A stretch of DNA of 43,883 bases from Hydrogenophaga sp. GTDB lineage: Bacteria > Pseudomonadota > Gammaproteobacteria > Burkholderiales > Burkholderiaceae_C. The notes beneath the pieces are model-generated. The model was not told the DNA's origin and did not search any database. It saw nothing but the letters and a program-made list of their open reading frames with translations. The position numbers and the translations under genes are program-made. This document shows, one piece after another, positions 23,682 through 36,871 of this stretch (position 1 is its first letter; each line of letters starts with the position of its first letter). Location of the stretch: positions 1-43,883 of the forward strand of contig JAURYH010000063.1 in assembly GCA_030653975.1 (NCBI GenBank). The letters are read 5' to 3'.

Positions 23682-24584
23682 TCAGCGGCGAACCAGTTCC
23701 AGTATGGCGTCGGCAAAGGCGCGCGGCGCCTCCTGCGGCAGGTTGTGGCCCACGCCCGGCAGGATGCGGTGTGACCGCGGCCCGGCGAAGCGGTGGGCGT
23801 TGGCTTGCGCCGGTTCGGGCGGCCGCACGCCGTCCGCTTCACCGTCGAGGGTGATGGCCGGCACACCGATCACCGGCTGCGCGGCCAGGCGCCGCTCCAC
23901 CTCGGCCACCGCCGGGTCGCCCGGTACCAGGCCGAAGCGGTGGCGGTAGGAGTGGATCACCACGTCGACGAAATCGGGGTTGTCGAAGGCGGCTGCGCTG
24001 CGTTCGAAAGTCGCCTCGTCAAAAGCCCAGGTGGGCGACCACATCTGCCAGAGCAGCTTGCAGAGCGCTCGCCGATCCTGCAGCAGGGCCGCGCGCCCCC
24101 GTTCGCTGTGGAACAGGTACTGGTACCAGAGGCGGTGTTCGTTGGCCGGCGTGTCCGGCTCCATGGCGCGGGCGATGTTCTGGATGTTGTAGCTGTTGAC
24201 CGAGACCAGCCCCGCGCAGCGCTCGGGCCACAGCGCCGCCACCACACAGGCCGCGCGGCCGCCCCAGTCGTAGCCGGCGAGCACGGCACGCGCGATGCCC
24301 ATTGCGTCGAGCAGCGCCAGCAGATCGGCACCCAGCGCCGCCTGTTCGCCGGATCGGGGTGTCGACGCTTCCAGAAACCGGGTGGAACCGAAACCGCGCA
24401 GGTAGGGAACGACCACGCGGCAACCGGCATCGGCCAGCATCGGTGCCACCTCGGCATACGCATGGATGTCGTAGGGGAAGCCGTGCATCAGCAGCACCGG
24501 CGGGCCGTCGGCTGGCCCGGCCACATGGCAGGCCACGTCGAGCACACCGGCGCGCACGCGGGTGTCGGCGGTCAGACGGTTCAT
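23682..24584 (-). CDS. Alpha/beta hydrolase, epoxide-hydrolase/dehalogenase-like
   Basis: 300 residues. Alpha/beta-hydrolase fold: oxyanion region PPVLLMHGFPYDIHAYAEVA near 28, RGFGSTRF near 64, nucleophile elbow RAVLAGYDWGGRAACVVAAL near 98, and His in LPGVGHNLPQEAPRAFADAI near 277. The nucleophile is Asp (GYDWGG) rather than Ser, as in epoxide hydrolases and haloalkane dehalogenases. The lid has HRLWYQYLFHSERGRA, found in the epoxide-hydrolase-like group. The substrate is unknown. It lies between adhC (16 bp upstream) and fghA (28 bp downstream), so it is expressed with the formaldehyde pathway; relatives are often found in this position in Burkholderiales. Confidence 0.85.
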   Translation of the reverse strand: MNRLTADTRVRAGVLDVACHVAGPADGPPVLLMHGFPYDIHAYAEVAPMLADAGCRVVVPYLRGFGSTRFLEASTPRSGEQAALGADLLALLDAMGIARAVLAGYDWGGRAACVVAALWPERCAGLVSVNSYNIQNIARAMEPDTPANEHRLWYQYLFHSERGRAALLQDRRALCKLLWQMWSPTWAFDEATFERSAAAFDNPDFVDVVIHSYRHRFGLVPGDPAVAEVERRLAAQPVIGVPAITLDGEADGVRPPEPAQANAHRFAGPRSHRILPGVGHNLPQEAPRAFADAILELVRR

Positions 24585-24600
24585 GGCCTGGTTGGCCGCG

Positions 24601-25707
<1,107 letters not shown>

Positions 25708-25799
25708 GGCGTTGGGGATGGTGTTGTGACGGCGGAACCGAGGTTACCGAAGAACAAGAAAGTCCATGCTCACCAGGCGCAGGCATCTCCGGAGCGACA

Positions 25800-25887
25800 T
25801 GCCTGGAACCCAGAACACCGCGGAACTGGCTTCGCCAGGCCGCAGGTGTTGCCCCCTGGGGGGTAGCGCGAAGCGCTGCGGGGGGGT
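25800..25887. repeat. Dispersed GC-rich repeat between puuD and adhC
   Basis: GCGGAACTGGCTTCGCCAGG, then GTTGCCCCCTGGGGGGTAGC and GCGAAGCGCTGCGGGGG. Same class as 16342-16435 and 28860-29092. It occupies the space after the puuD stop and upstream of adhC, and may end puuD transcription. Confidence 0.7.
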
Positions 25888-27083
25888 CAATCCGTCGGAG
25901 CGCCGTCCATGAACCACTGCGCAAACAGGGCACGCTCTGCGTCGGTCAGGCCGGTGGCGTTGTTCATGGGCATGGCCTTCATGAGCACCACCTGCTGGTA
26001 GATCATCAGCGCGTGCTGTTTGACGGCGGCTGGCTGGTCCAGGCGCACCCCCTTGGACTGCAGGGCTTCGCCGTGGCACATCACGCAGCGCTGCTCGATC
26101 ACCGGCTGGAGCTGCGCGTAGCCCACTGTGTCGGGCACGGCCACCGCGGCCACTGGCGCGGGCCTGAGCCAGACGATGAGGACCAGCAACACCACCACAC
26201 CCACGGCGGCGTAGGGCCAGGGGTGGGCATTGCGGCCGAGCTTGAAGCCGTGGCGCATGACGAAGAACTGGCGGATGGCGGCGCCGGCGAACATCATGCC
26301 GATGAGGATCAGCCAGTTGTGTTCGTTCGCGTAGGTGAAGCTGTAGTGGTTGCTCAGCATGGCGAACAGCACCGGCAACGTGAAGTAGGTGTTGTGCACG
26401 CTGCGCTGTTTGCCGCGTTGGCCGTGGATCGGGTCCACCGGGCGGCCAGCCTTCATGTCGGCCACCATGGTGCGCTGGCCCGGGATGATCCAGAAGAAGA
26501 CGTTGGCGCTCATGGCGGTGGCGAGCATGGCGCCCACCAGCAGGAAGGCGGCGCGGCCGGCGAACATCTGCGTGGCCGCATAGGCCGCGATGCAGACCAG
26601 CACCAGCACCAGCGCGCCCACCTTGGCATCGCCGTTCTGCGTCTGGCCCAGCGTGCGGCAGATGGCGTCGTAGGCGAACCAGAACACCACCAGGAAAGCC
26701 AGCGCGGCGGCAATCGCGCCGGACGGGCTCCACGGCATGATGTTCGGATCGATCAGGTAGACGCTGGGGCTCCACAGGTACGAAATGAGGAACAGCGCAA
26801 AGCCCGAGAGCCAGGTGGAATAACTTTCCCAGTAGAACCAGTGCAGGTGCTCGGGCAGCGTGGGCGGCGCGCCACCGAACTTGACCGGGTGGTAGAAGCC
26901 CCCGCCGTGAAGCGCCCAGAGTTCACCACTGACGCCGTCTTTCTTCAGTTGCTCGTCAACGGGGGGCGTGAGGCTGCTGTCGAGAAAGACGAAATAGAAA
27001 GAGGAGCCGATCCAGGCGATGGCGACGATCACGTGCAGCCAGCGCAACAGCAGGTTGGCCCAATCGAGCAAATAAGTTTCCAT
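25887..27083 (-). CDS. puuD: Membrane urate hydroxylase (cytochrome c-linked uricase) PuuD
   Basis: 398 residues. Oxidises urate to 5-hydroxyisourate at the inner membrane and passes electrons to its own cytochrome c domain. N-terminal integral membrane region with about eight helices: WLHVIVAIAWIGSSFYFVFL near 15, GGGFYHPVKFGGAPP near 61, WFYWESYSTWLSGFALFLIS near 83, FFWIIPGQRTMVADMKAGRP near 197 and YFTLPVLFAMLSNHYSF near 233. The C-terminal haem-c domain has CVMCH at about 333-337 and the Met ligand in MPMNNATGLT. This PuuD type replaces soluble uricase in many proteobacteria. The start is METYLLDWANLLLRWLHVIV. A GTATACA operator lies about 140 bp upstream. Confidence 0.92.
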   Translation of the reverse strand: METYLLDWANLLLRWLHVIVAIAWIGSSFYFVFLDSSLTPPVDEQLKKDGVSGELWALHGGGFYHPVKFGGAPPTLPEHLHWFYWESYSTWLSGFALFLISYLWSPSVYLIDPNIMPWSPSGAIAAALAFLVVFWFAYDAICRTLGQTQNGDAKVGALVLVLVCIAAYAATQMFAGRAAFLLVGAMLATAMSANVFFWIIPGQRTMVADMKAGRPVDPIHGQRGKQRSVHNTYFTLPVLFAMLSNHYSFTYANEHNWLILIGMMFAGAAIRQFFVMRHGFKLGRNAHPWPYAAVGVVVLLVLIVWLRPAPVAAVAVPDTVGYAQLQPVIEQRCVMCHGEALQSKGVRLDQPAAVKQHALMIYQQVVLMKAMPMNNATGLTDAERALFAQWFMDGAPTD

Positions 27084-27216
27084 GGCACCTCAACACGACG
27101 ACGGACTGGCCGTCAGGGTTTGCGACTCACCACCGCAGGCGCTCTGAGCCAACTGAGGGCCGCGTTTGAGCGTCGATGCTGTTGAACGACGCCCGCACCG
27201 CTGCGACCAGACCATT

Positions 27217-27252
27217 AAATTGTATACACTTTTTGCAAACAGTCGACTGCAT
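27217..27252 (-). promoter_or_regulatory. Candidate GntR operator upstream of puuD
   Basis: On the minus strand the order is GCAGTCGACTG (palindrome, 27240-27250), TTTGCAAA, then AAGTGTATACA (27220-27230). The block between hiuH and the GntR gene has the same two parts in the same order, pointing to its downstream gene. The pair AAAGTGTATACA plus CAGTCGACTG occurs only at these two places that I can see. Likely bound by the GntR protein encoded at 29518. Confidence 0.65.
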
Positions 27253-27277
27253 GACAACCCGCAGATTCCGCTTCGTT

Positions 27278-28111
27278 TCAGCCCTTGACAGCCCCGGACC
27301 GGACAAGCAACAACTGCGCCACGACCGAGGCCGCGATCACGGCCGGCTCCTTGCCTGCGATGCCCGGCAAGCCGATCGGACAGGTGACGTGGGCCAGTTC
27401 AGCATCGCTGAAACCCCGCTCGGCCAGCCGGTGGCGGAAACTCGCCCACTTGGTCTGGCTGCCGATCAGGCCCACGAACGGCAGGTCGGCCCATGTGCGA
27501 TGACGCTGCAGGCAGGCCGCCACGATGTCGAGATCTTCCGCGTGTGAAAAGCTCATGATCAGCAGCATCGAACCCGGAGCGAGGTCGCCCACGGCGGCCT
27601 GCACCGGGTCGGAGTGCTCCGCATGCACCTGCGGCGGCCAATCGTCGGGAAACACCTCGTCGCGGCTGTCGATCCAGGTCACTTCGAAAGGCAGGGGTGC
27701 CAGCGCCTGCACGATGGCCCGCCCCACGTGACCGCCGCCGAACAGGGCCAGCGGCGTCAGCCGGGGGCTCAGGCGCTGGCGCAGGGTGGTCACGTCCGCC
27801 GCCTGGACCGGCTCGAACCGCAGGCGCACGCGACCGCCACAACACTGGCCCAGGCTGGGTCCCAGGGCCACCTCGTGCTCCCACACGCCGCCACCCGCCA
27901 TGTGGCCGGTCAGCGCCAGCCGTTCGCGTGCCTGGCGAACGGCGTTCCATTCGAGCTGGCCGCCACCGATGGTGCCCACCTGGGTGTCGCCAAACACCGC
28001 CATCCAGGCACCACGCTCGCGCGGCACCGAACCGCGCGTCTCCGACACGCTGACCAGCACCGCTGGCGCGAGGGCCAGATGCCGCAAGAAACCATCAAGT
28101 TCCGGTGTCAT
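27278..28111 (-). CDS. xdhC: Xanthine dehydrogenase accessory protein XdhC
   Basis: 277 residues. Binds and sulfurates molybdenum cofactor and delivers it to xanthine dehydrogenase, which makes urate. N-terminal XdhC/CoxI domain with VLVSVSETRGSVPRERGAWM near 18, GTIGGGQLEWNAVRQAR near 46 and GPSLGQCCGGRVRLRFEPV near 83, the GQCCGG motif characteristic of XdhC. The C-terminal Rossmann domain has LALFGGGHVGRAIVQALAPL near 121 and FVGLIGSQTKWASFRHRLAE near 215. Typical length. The catalytic subunits xdhA and xdhB are usually just upstream in one operon; here the upstream gene is an unrelated lipoprotein on the other strand, so xdhC is detached. It lies 194 bp from puuD on the same strand. Confidence 0.93.
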   Translation of the reverse strand: MTPELDGFLRHLALAPAVLVSVSETRGSVPRERGAWMAVFGDTQVGTIGGGQLEWNAVRQARERLALTGHMAGGGVWEHEVALGPSLGQCCGGRVRLRFEPVQAADVTTLRQRLSPRLTPLALFGGGHVGRAIVQALAPLPFEVTWIDSRDEVFPDDWPPQVHAEHSDPVQAAVGDLAPGSMLLIMSFSHAEDLDIVAACLQRHRTWADLPFVGLIGSQTKWASFRHRLAERGFSDAELAHVTCPIGLPGIAGKEPAVIAASVVAQLLLVRSGAVKG

Positions 28112-28296
28112 GTGTGGTGCGTTTGCCTACAGAACTGTATGAAGACGTAAAGCCGGAGCCTGCCGTGGAGTATCACCGCGGCCAGCAAACACCCCCAGGC
28201 GAAACCCACATACACTTCATCAGATTGCCCGTATGAACCCGCAAGCGCCACCCCGCTGGCAGCCCGTGCGGACCCTGCATCAGGAGACCTGGCACC

Positions 28297-28854
28297 ATGA
28301 ACAACACCACCCCTGCCCACCCCGGACCGGCCGACCCCGCAAATGCCGACTCCAGCCGCCTGCGCAGCGTCTGGGGATCGCTCGCGTTGTGTGCCGCTGC
28401 CCTGCTGGCCGCCTGCGCGTCGCCAGTGACAGCCCCCCCCGCAGCCCCACCGGCAGCCGAACCGCTTGCCTTGCCAGCGCCCTCAACCGAGCTGCCTCCG
28501 AGCCTGGTGTCGCAGGCGGACAATCCGCGCGCCTACCGCCAGGACGGCGCCCGCCACATCTACGGAAAAAACGCCCACCGCATCTTCAAGGGCCAGTTGC
28601 CGCCGCTGATGCACGCGGTCGGCGTGCTGCAGGTGGATCTGGACAACCGCGGCAACGTGCGGCGCCTGAACTGGATGCGTGCCCCCTCGCATGCCCCCGA
28701 CGTGGTGCGCGAGATCGAACGCACCGTGCACGAGGCGGCCCCGTTTCCGGCACCCGTTCAGCTGGGCAGCGTGATCTACACCGACGTCTGGCTCTGGGAC
28801 AAGAGCGGCAACTTCCAGCTCGATACGCTGACCGAAGGGCAACGCAGTAAATAG
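28297..28854 (+). CDS. Lipoprotein with TonB-C-terminal-like domain
   Basis: 185 residues. A signal-anchor or lipoprotein sequence: a 24-residue polar lead, then SVWGSLALCAAALLAACASP with lipobox LAAC (Cys near residue 40). A Pro/Ala-rich linker (about 42-75) is followed by a C-terminal domain with HAVGVLQVDLDNRGNVRRLN and REIERTVHEAAPFPAPVQLG near 110-160, the G-x-V...AAPFP pattern of TonB/TolA C-terminal (energy transducer) folds. No TM-proline-rich-TonB architecture of a true TonB is present, so it is probably a periplasmic lipoprotein of unknown role. The start at 28297 follows CAGGAGACC. Divergent from xdhC. Confidence 0.7.
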   Translation: MNNTTPAHPGPADPANADSSRLRSVWGSLALCAAALLAACASPVTAPPAAPPAAEPLALPAPSTELPPSLVSQADNPRAYRQDGARHIYGKNAHRIFKGQLPPLMHAVGVLQVDLDNRGNVRRLNWMRAPSHAPDVVREIERTVHEAAPFPAPVQLGSVIYTDVWLWDKSGNFQLDTLTEGQRSK

Positions 28855-28859
28855 GCCCC

Positions 28860-29092
28860 CCGCGCCGCAGGATGTGACTCCCCCCGCGCCGCCTGCGGCG
28901 TCACCCCCCAGGGGGCGATGCGAGTGGCCCGGCAAAGCCGGTTCCACCGCATCCTGGGTCAGAACACGCGCTCCGGAGAGACCCTGTTTGAAGCGGAGGG
29001 GAAGCTGCCCAGGGCACCGCCGGGCCGGCTTTGCCGGACGGCCAGTGCCGCCCCCTGGGGGGTGACGCGAAGCGGCGCGGGGGGAGATTGGA
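28860..29092. repeat. Two opposed copies of the dispersed GC-rich repeat
   Basis: The first copy (about 28876-28955) reads CCCCCCGCGCCGCCTGCGGC followed by GTCACCCCCCAGGGGGC and CCCGGCAAAGCCGG. The second copy (about 29007-29090) is its reverse complement type: GGGCCGGCTTTGCCGGACGG, CCCCCTGGGGGGTGACGCGA and AGCGGCGCGGGGGG. Together they make a long potential stem between the convergent lipoprotein and hiuH genes. Nothing coding is seen between them. Confidence 0.75.
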
Positions 29093-29094
29093 AA

Positions 29095-29448
29095 TCAGCT
29101 GCCCCGATATGTGGAGTAACTCCACGGGCTCACCAGCAGTGGCACGTGGTAGTGCTGATCGGTGTGGGCCACACCAAAATCCAGCGCCACCCGGTTGAGG
29201 AAATTCGGCTCGGGCAGCGTCACCCCCTTGGCCGCGAAATACCCCTTCACGTCAAACACCAGCCGGTAGGTGCCCACCCTCAGGCTGGCGTTGTCGTAGA
29301 GCGGGCCATCGGGGTTGCGGCCGTCGGTGTTGAGCTCGAAACGCTTGACCAGCGTGGCCTGATCGCCCTCGGTGGTGTAAAGCTCCACGGCCATGCCGGC
29401 GGCCGGGCAACCATGCATGGTGTCCAGAACGTGTGTACTCAAGCCCAT
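29095..29448 (-). CDS. hiuH: 5-hydroxyisourate hydrolase (transthyretin-like)
   Basis: 117 residues. Hydrolyses 5-hydroxyisourate, the PuuD product, to OHCU. Transthyretin fold with the HIUase signatures LSTHVLDTMHGCPAAGM at the N-terminus, LVKRFELNTDGRNPDGPLYD near 36, GTYRLVFDVKGYF near 62 and the C-terminal HYHVPLLVSPWSYSTYRGS; the terminal YRGS distinguishes it from true transthyretin. Active-site His near residue 6, Arg in TDGR, and His in HYHVPLL are present. The start at 29448 (MGLSTHVLD) matches the family; an ATG 15 bp upstream is possible. It is divergent from the GntR regulator with a 69-bp shared promoter region. Confidence 0.95.
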   Translation of the reverse strand: MGLSTHVLDTMHGCPAAGMAVELYTTEGDQATLVKRFELNTDGRNPDGPLYDNASLRVGTYRLVFDVKGYFAAKGVTLPEPNFLNRVALDFGVAHTDQHYHVPLLVSPWSYSTYRGS

Positions 29449-29517
29449 CGCAGTTCCTTTCAATTGCAGTCGACTGAAAGTGTATACACTTTTTGTTTTT
29501 CTGGATATGATGCCCGC
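29449..29517. promoter_or_regulatory. hiuH / GntR intergenic operator region
   Basis: Contains CAGTCGACTG at 29467-29476 and AAGTGTATACACTT at 29478-29491, both palindromic, separated by one or two bases, 28 bp before the GntR start and about 20 bp from the hiuH start. Matching parts lie upstream of puuD, and a GTGTATACAC lies before the ABC transporter. An FCD-type GntR dimer often binds such a T-G-T-A-T-A-C-A palindrome. Likely autoregulation plus control of hiuH. Confidence 0.7.
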
Positions 29518-30186
29518 ATGGAAACCTCCAGCACGCGCCAGATCGTCGAGTCACTCACCAAGGCCATCGTGGAGCACCGCTTGCACCCGGGCACCAAGCT
29601 GGCCGAACAGAAGCTCGCGGACCACTTCGGCGTCTCGCGCACCCTGGTGCGCCAGGCGCTGTTCCAGCTCTCGCAAAACCGCCTGATCCGGCTCGAACCC
29701 GCGCGCGGCGCGTTCGTGGCGGCACCTTCCGTCGAAGAAGCCAAGCAGGTGTTCGCCGTGCGCCGCATGCTGGAGATCGAAATGACGCGTGCCTTCGTGA
29801 GGCAGGTCACGCCAAGCAAGATCAAGGCCCTGCGCGAACACGTGGCGCAGGAAAAGCGGGCCGTGGACAACCAGGACGTGCCGGGACGGACCGAACTGCT
29901 GGGCGACTTCCACGTGCGTTTGGCCGAACTGATGGGCAACCAGGTGCTGGCCGAGCTGCTGCGCGAACTCATCTCACGCTGCGCCCTCATCACGCTGATG
30001 TACCAGAGCACCAACGCGGCCGAACACTCCAATGAAGAACACGTGGCCATCGTCAAGGCACTGGCGGCCAAGGACGAAGAAACCGCCGTGCGCCTGATGA
30101 ACGAACACCTGATGCACGTGGAAGAAGGCCTGACCTTCGACCGCAAGCTGCCGTCCAACGACATTTCGATGGCCCTGTCCTCATGA
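29518..30186 (+). CDS. GntR-family (FCD) transcriptional regulator
   Basis: 222 residues. Winged helix at about 5-68 (VESLTKAIVEHRLHPGTKLA, then HFGVSRTLVRQALFQLSQNR and EPARGAFVA) and a helical FCD effector domain at about 72-205, with HVRLAELMGNQVLAELLREL, RCALITLMYQS and EEHVAIVKALAAKDEETAVR. FCD domains bind small carboxylates through a metal held by Asp/His residues, here with H in DFHVRLAEL and EEHVAI. It overlaps puuE by 4 bp (ATGA), so it is translated with the allantoin pathway. The likely local regulator of purine catabolism; the effector (allantoin, urate, allantoate or glyoxylate) is unknown. Confidence 0.9.
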   Translation: METSSTRQIVESLTKAIVEHRLHPGTKLAEQKLADHFGVSRTLVRQALFQLSQNRLIRLEPARGAFVAAPSVEEAKQVFAVRRMLEIEMTRAFVRQVTPSKIKALREHVAQEKRAVDNQDVPGRTELLGDFHVRLAELMGNQVLAELLRELISRCALITLMYQSTNAAEHSNEEHVAIVKALAAKDEETAVRLMNEHLMHVEEGLTFDRKLPSNDISMALSS

Positions 30187-31157
30187 TTTACGACGCCACT
30201 GCACCCTACCCCCGCGACCTGGTCGGCTACGGCCGCGACGTGCCGCACGCGCGCTGGCCGAATGGCGCGCGCATCGCCGTGCAGTTCGTGCTGAACTACG
30301 AAGAGGGTGGCGAAAACTCCGTGCTGCACGGTGACGCAGGCTCGGAACAGTTCCTCTCGGAAATGTTCAACCCGGCGTCGTTTCCGGACCGCCACATCAG
30401 CATGGAAGGCATCTACGAATACGGATCACGCGCGGGTGTGTGGCGCCTGCTGCGCGAGTTCGAAAAACGGAGCTTGCCACTCACCGTGTTCGGTGTCGCC
30501 ACCGCGCTGGAAAAACACCCCGAGCTGACGGCCGCGTTCCAGCAGCTGGGCCACGACATCGCCTGCCACGGACTCAAGTGGATCCACTACCAGAACATCG
30601 ATGAAGCCACCGAGCGCGCCCACATGGCCGAGGCGATGGCGATCATCGAGCGCCTCACGGGCGAGCGCCGGGGCGTGGAAGGCCATATTCATGGCCTGGG
30701 CTGGTACACCGGCCGCGACAGCCCCAACACGCGCCGTCTGGTGGCCGATTTCGGCGGCTTCGAATACGACAGCGACTACTACGGCGACGACCTGCCGTTC
30801 TGGATGAAGGTGAAGAAGACCGACGGCAGCGACGCCCACCAGCTCATCGTGCCCTACACGCTGGACTGCAACGACATGCGCTTCGCCCTGCCCCAGGGTT
30901 ATTCACACGCCGATCCGTTCTTCCAGTACATGAAGGACACGTTCGACGCGCTCTACGCCGAAGGCGACCCGGATGGTCTGGACCGTCCGAAGATGATGAG
31001 CATCGGCATGCACTGCCGCCTGCTGGGACGCCCAGGCCGCATCACCGCCCTGCAGCGTTTCCTGGACCACATCCAGTCGTTTGACAAGGTGTGGGTGGCG
31101 CGCCGGCTGGACATCGCGCGGCACTGGAAGGCCACGCACCCTCTCCACGCAGCCTGA
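30183..31157 (+). CDS. puuE: Allantoinase PuuE (polysaccharide-deacetylase fold)
   Basis: 324 residues. Hydrolyses allantoin to allantoate; the metal-independent type that resembles NodB deacetylases rather than the AllB amidohydrolase. Signatures: YDATAPYPRDLVGYGRDVPH at the start, VQFVLNYEEGGENSVLHGDA near 36, EYGSRAGVWRLLREFEKRSL near 79, DIACHGLKWIHYQNIDEATE near 121, GWYTGRDSPNTRRLV near 176 and SDYYGDDLPFW near 198. The length is usual for bacterial PuuE (about 300-320). The second gene of a GntR-puuE-uraD/allC-M20 operon; the start overlaps the GntR stop, and the next gene follows after 9 bp. Confidence 0.92.
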   Translation: MIYDATAPYPRDLVGYGRDVPHARWPNGARIAVQFVLNYEEGGENSVLHGDAGSEQFLSEMFNPASFPDRHISMEGIYEYGSRAGVWRLLREFEKRSLPLTVFGVATALEKHPELTAAFQQLGHDIACHGLKWIHYQNIDEATERAHMAEAMAIIERLTGERRGVEGHIHGLGWYTGRDSPNTRRLVADFGGFEYDSDYYGDDLPFWMKVKKTDGSDAHQLIVPYTLDCNDMRFALPQGYSHADPFFQYMKDTFDALYAEGDPDGLDRPKMMSIGMHCRLLGRPGRITALQRFLDHIQSFDKVWVARRLDIARHWKATHPLHAA

Positions 31158-31166
31158 GCCGCCACC

Positions 31167-33038
<1,872 letters not shown>

Positions 33039-33045
33039 ACACCCC

Positions 33046-34299
33046 ATGACCACTCCGCAACAACAACTCGACGCCTGGATCGACGCCCACTTCGACGAAG
33101 AAGTGAAGTTCCTGCAGGAACTCGTGCGCGTGCCCACCGACACGCCACCCGGCAACAACGCGCCGCACGCCGAGCGCACGGCCGAGCTGCTGGCCGCCAT
33201 GGGTCTGACAGCTGAAAAGCACGCCGTGCCCGATGCCGAGGTGAAAGCCGCCGGCCTGCAGTCCATCACCAACCTGATCGTGCGCCGCCGCTTCGGCGAC
33301 GGCGGCCAGACCATCGCGCTCAACGCCCACGGCGACGTGGTGCCACCCGGCGAAGGCTGGACGCACGACCCCTACGGCGGCGAGATCGTGGACGGCAAGA
33401 TCTACGGCCGCGCCACCGCGGTGAGCAAGTGCGACATCGCCAATTTCACGTTCGCCATCCGCGCACTCGAATCGCTCGGCACCCCTCTGAAGGGCGGCGT
33501 GGAACTGCACGTGACCTACGACGAGGAATACGGCGGCGAGGTCGGCCCCGACTGGCTGCTCAAGAACGGCCTGACGAAGCCCGACCTGATGATCGCCGCC
33601 GGCTTCAGCTACCAGGTGGTGGTGGCGCACAACGGCTGCCTGCAACTGGAGGTGACGGTGCACGGCGACATGGCGCACGCCGCCATTCCCGACAGCGGCA
33701 CCGACGCGCTGCAGGGCGCGGTGCACATCCTCAACGCGCTCTACGCGCTCAACGCCGACTACCTGTTGGTCACGTCCGGCGTCGAAGGCATCACCCACCC
33801 CTACCTCAACGTCGGCCAGATCAGCGGCGGCACCAACACCAACGTGGTCCCCGGCAAGGTGGTGCTCAAGCTCGACCGCCGCATGATCCCCGAGGAAGAC
33901 CCGGCCGAGGTGGAAGCCTCGCTGCGCCGCACCATCGCCGCAGCTGCGGCCAGTTACAACCCGCCGCGCGGTGGCCGTGCCATCGGCGTGGACGTGAAAC
34001 GCATCCTGCTGGCGCGCGCGCTCAGACCCCTGCCGGGCAACCAGCCGCTGGTCGAAGCGATCCAGAAGCACGGCCAGGCGGTGTTTGGTGAAGCCATCCC
34101 CGCCGTGGGCACACCGCTCTACACCGACGTGCGCATCTACGGCGAACACGGCATCCCCGGCGTGATCTACGGCGCCGGCCCACGCACGGTGCGCGAGTCC
34201 AACGCCAAACGCGCTGACGAAAACCTGGTGCTGGAAGACCTGCGGCGCGCCACCAAAGTGATCGCCCGCACCCTGCTGGACCTGCTGAAAGCCGCCTGA
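33046..34299 (+). CDS. M20-family metallo-amidohydrolase (ArgE/DapE-like)
   Basis: 417 residues. Peptidase family M20 fold with the metal motifs NAHGDVVPPGEGWTHDPYGG near 92-112 (HxD), YGRATAVSKCDIANFTFAIR near 122 (metal Asp), TYDEEYGGEVGPDWLL near 163 (catalytic Glu pair), and GCLQLEVTVHGDMAHAAIPD near 200 in the lid domain. Closest in style to acetylornithine deacetylase/succinyl-diaminopimelate desuccinylase relatives, but placed 7 bp after the UraD-AllC gene in the allantoin operon. A late ureide step (for example ureidoglycolate or an N-carbamoyl intermediate) is an inference from position. No obvious ureidoglycolate lyase is present in the window, which makes this gene the best candidate. 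Confidence 0.8.
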   Translation: MTTPQQQLDAWIDAHFDEEVKFLQELVRVPTDTPPGNNAPHAERTAELLAAMGLTAEKHAVPDAEVKAAGLQSITNLIVRRRFGDGGQTIALNAHGDVVPPGEGWTHDPYGGEIVDGKIYGRATAVSKCDIANFTFAIRALESLGTPLKGGVELHVTYDEEYGGEVGPDWLLKNGLTKPDLMIAAGFSYQVVVAHNGCLQLEVTVHGDMAHAAIPDSGTDALQGAVHILNALYALNADYLLVTSGVEGITHPYLNVGQISGGTNTNVVPGKVVLKLDRRMIPEEDPAEVEASLRRTIAAAAASYNPPRGGRAIGVDVKRILLARALRPLPGNQPLVEAIQKHGQAVFGEAIPAVGTPLYTDVRIYGEHGIPGVIYGAGPRTVRESNAKRADENLVLEDLRRATKVIARTLLDLLKAA

Positions 34300-34390
34300 G
34301 CCACCTGTGGAATGCCCCAGCAGATGGCTGGCGGGCAGCGTGCCACAATGACCGCCCGCCCACGCCGGGCGGCCCGATTCTGGAGACAAC

Positions 34391-36688
<2,298 letters not shown>

Positions 36689-36721
36689 TCGAAGTGGCCG
36701 GTCCAAAAGACCGCTCAGGCC

Positions 36722-36747
36722 ATGGACGCTCCGGCGTCCATTTTTTT
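36722..36747 (+). terminator. Rho-independent terminator after maeB
   Basis: ATGGACGC-TCCG-GCGTCCAT, an 8-bp perfect stem with a 4-base loop, directly followed by seven T residues. It lies 34 bp after the maeB stop and well before the NCS2 permease start, so it separates the two units. Confidence 0.9.
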
Positions 36748-36871
36748 GCCGTCAACCGTACCGCACGCCACCGGTCAGGGTTTCCCCTGTGCGACATCCC
36801 TGTTGATGTACACACAGTTTGCAGGCAGTTTTCCTGAAGCAACTTCGATCCCGCTTTCACTGGAGCCATCC

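Noticed and set aside
25887..27083. PuuD as a cytochrome oxidase subunit
   Set aside because: The CVMCH and membrane helices could suggest this, but the GGGFYHPVKF and WFYWESY motifs and the purine neighbours fit PuuD.
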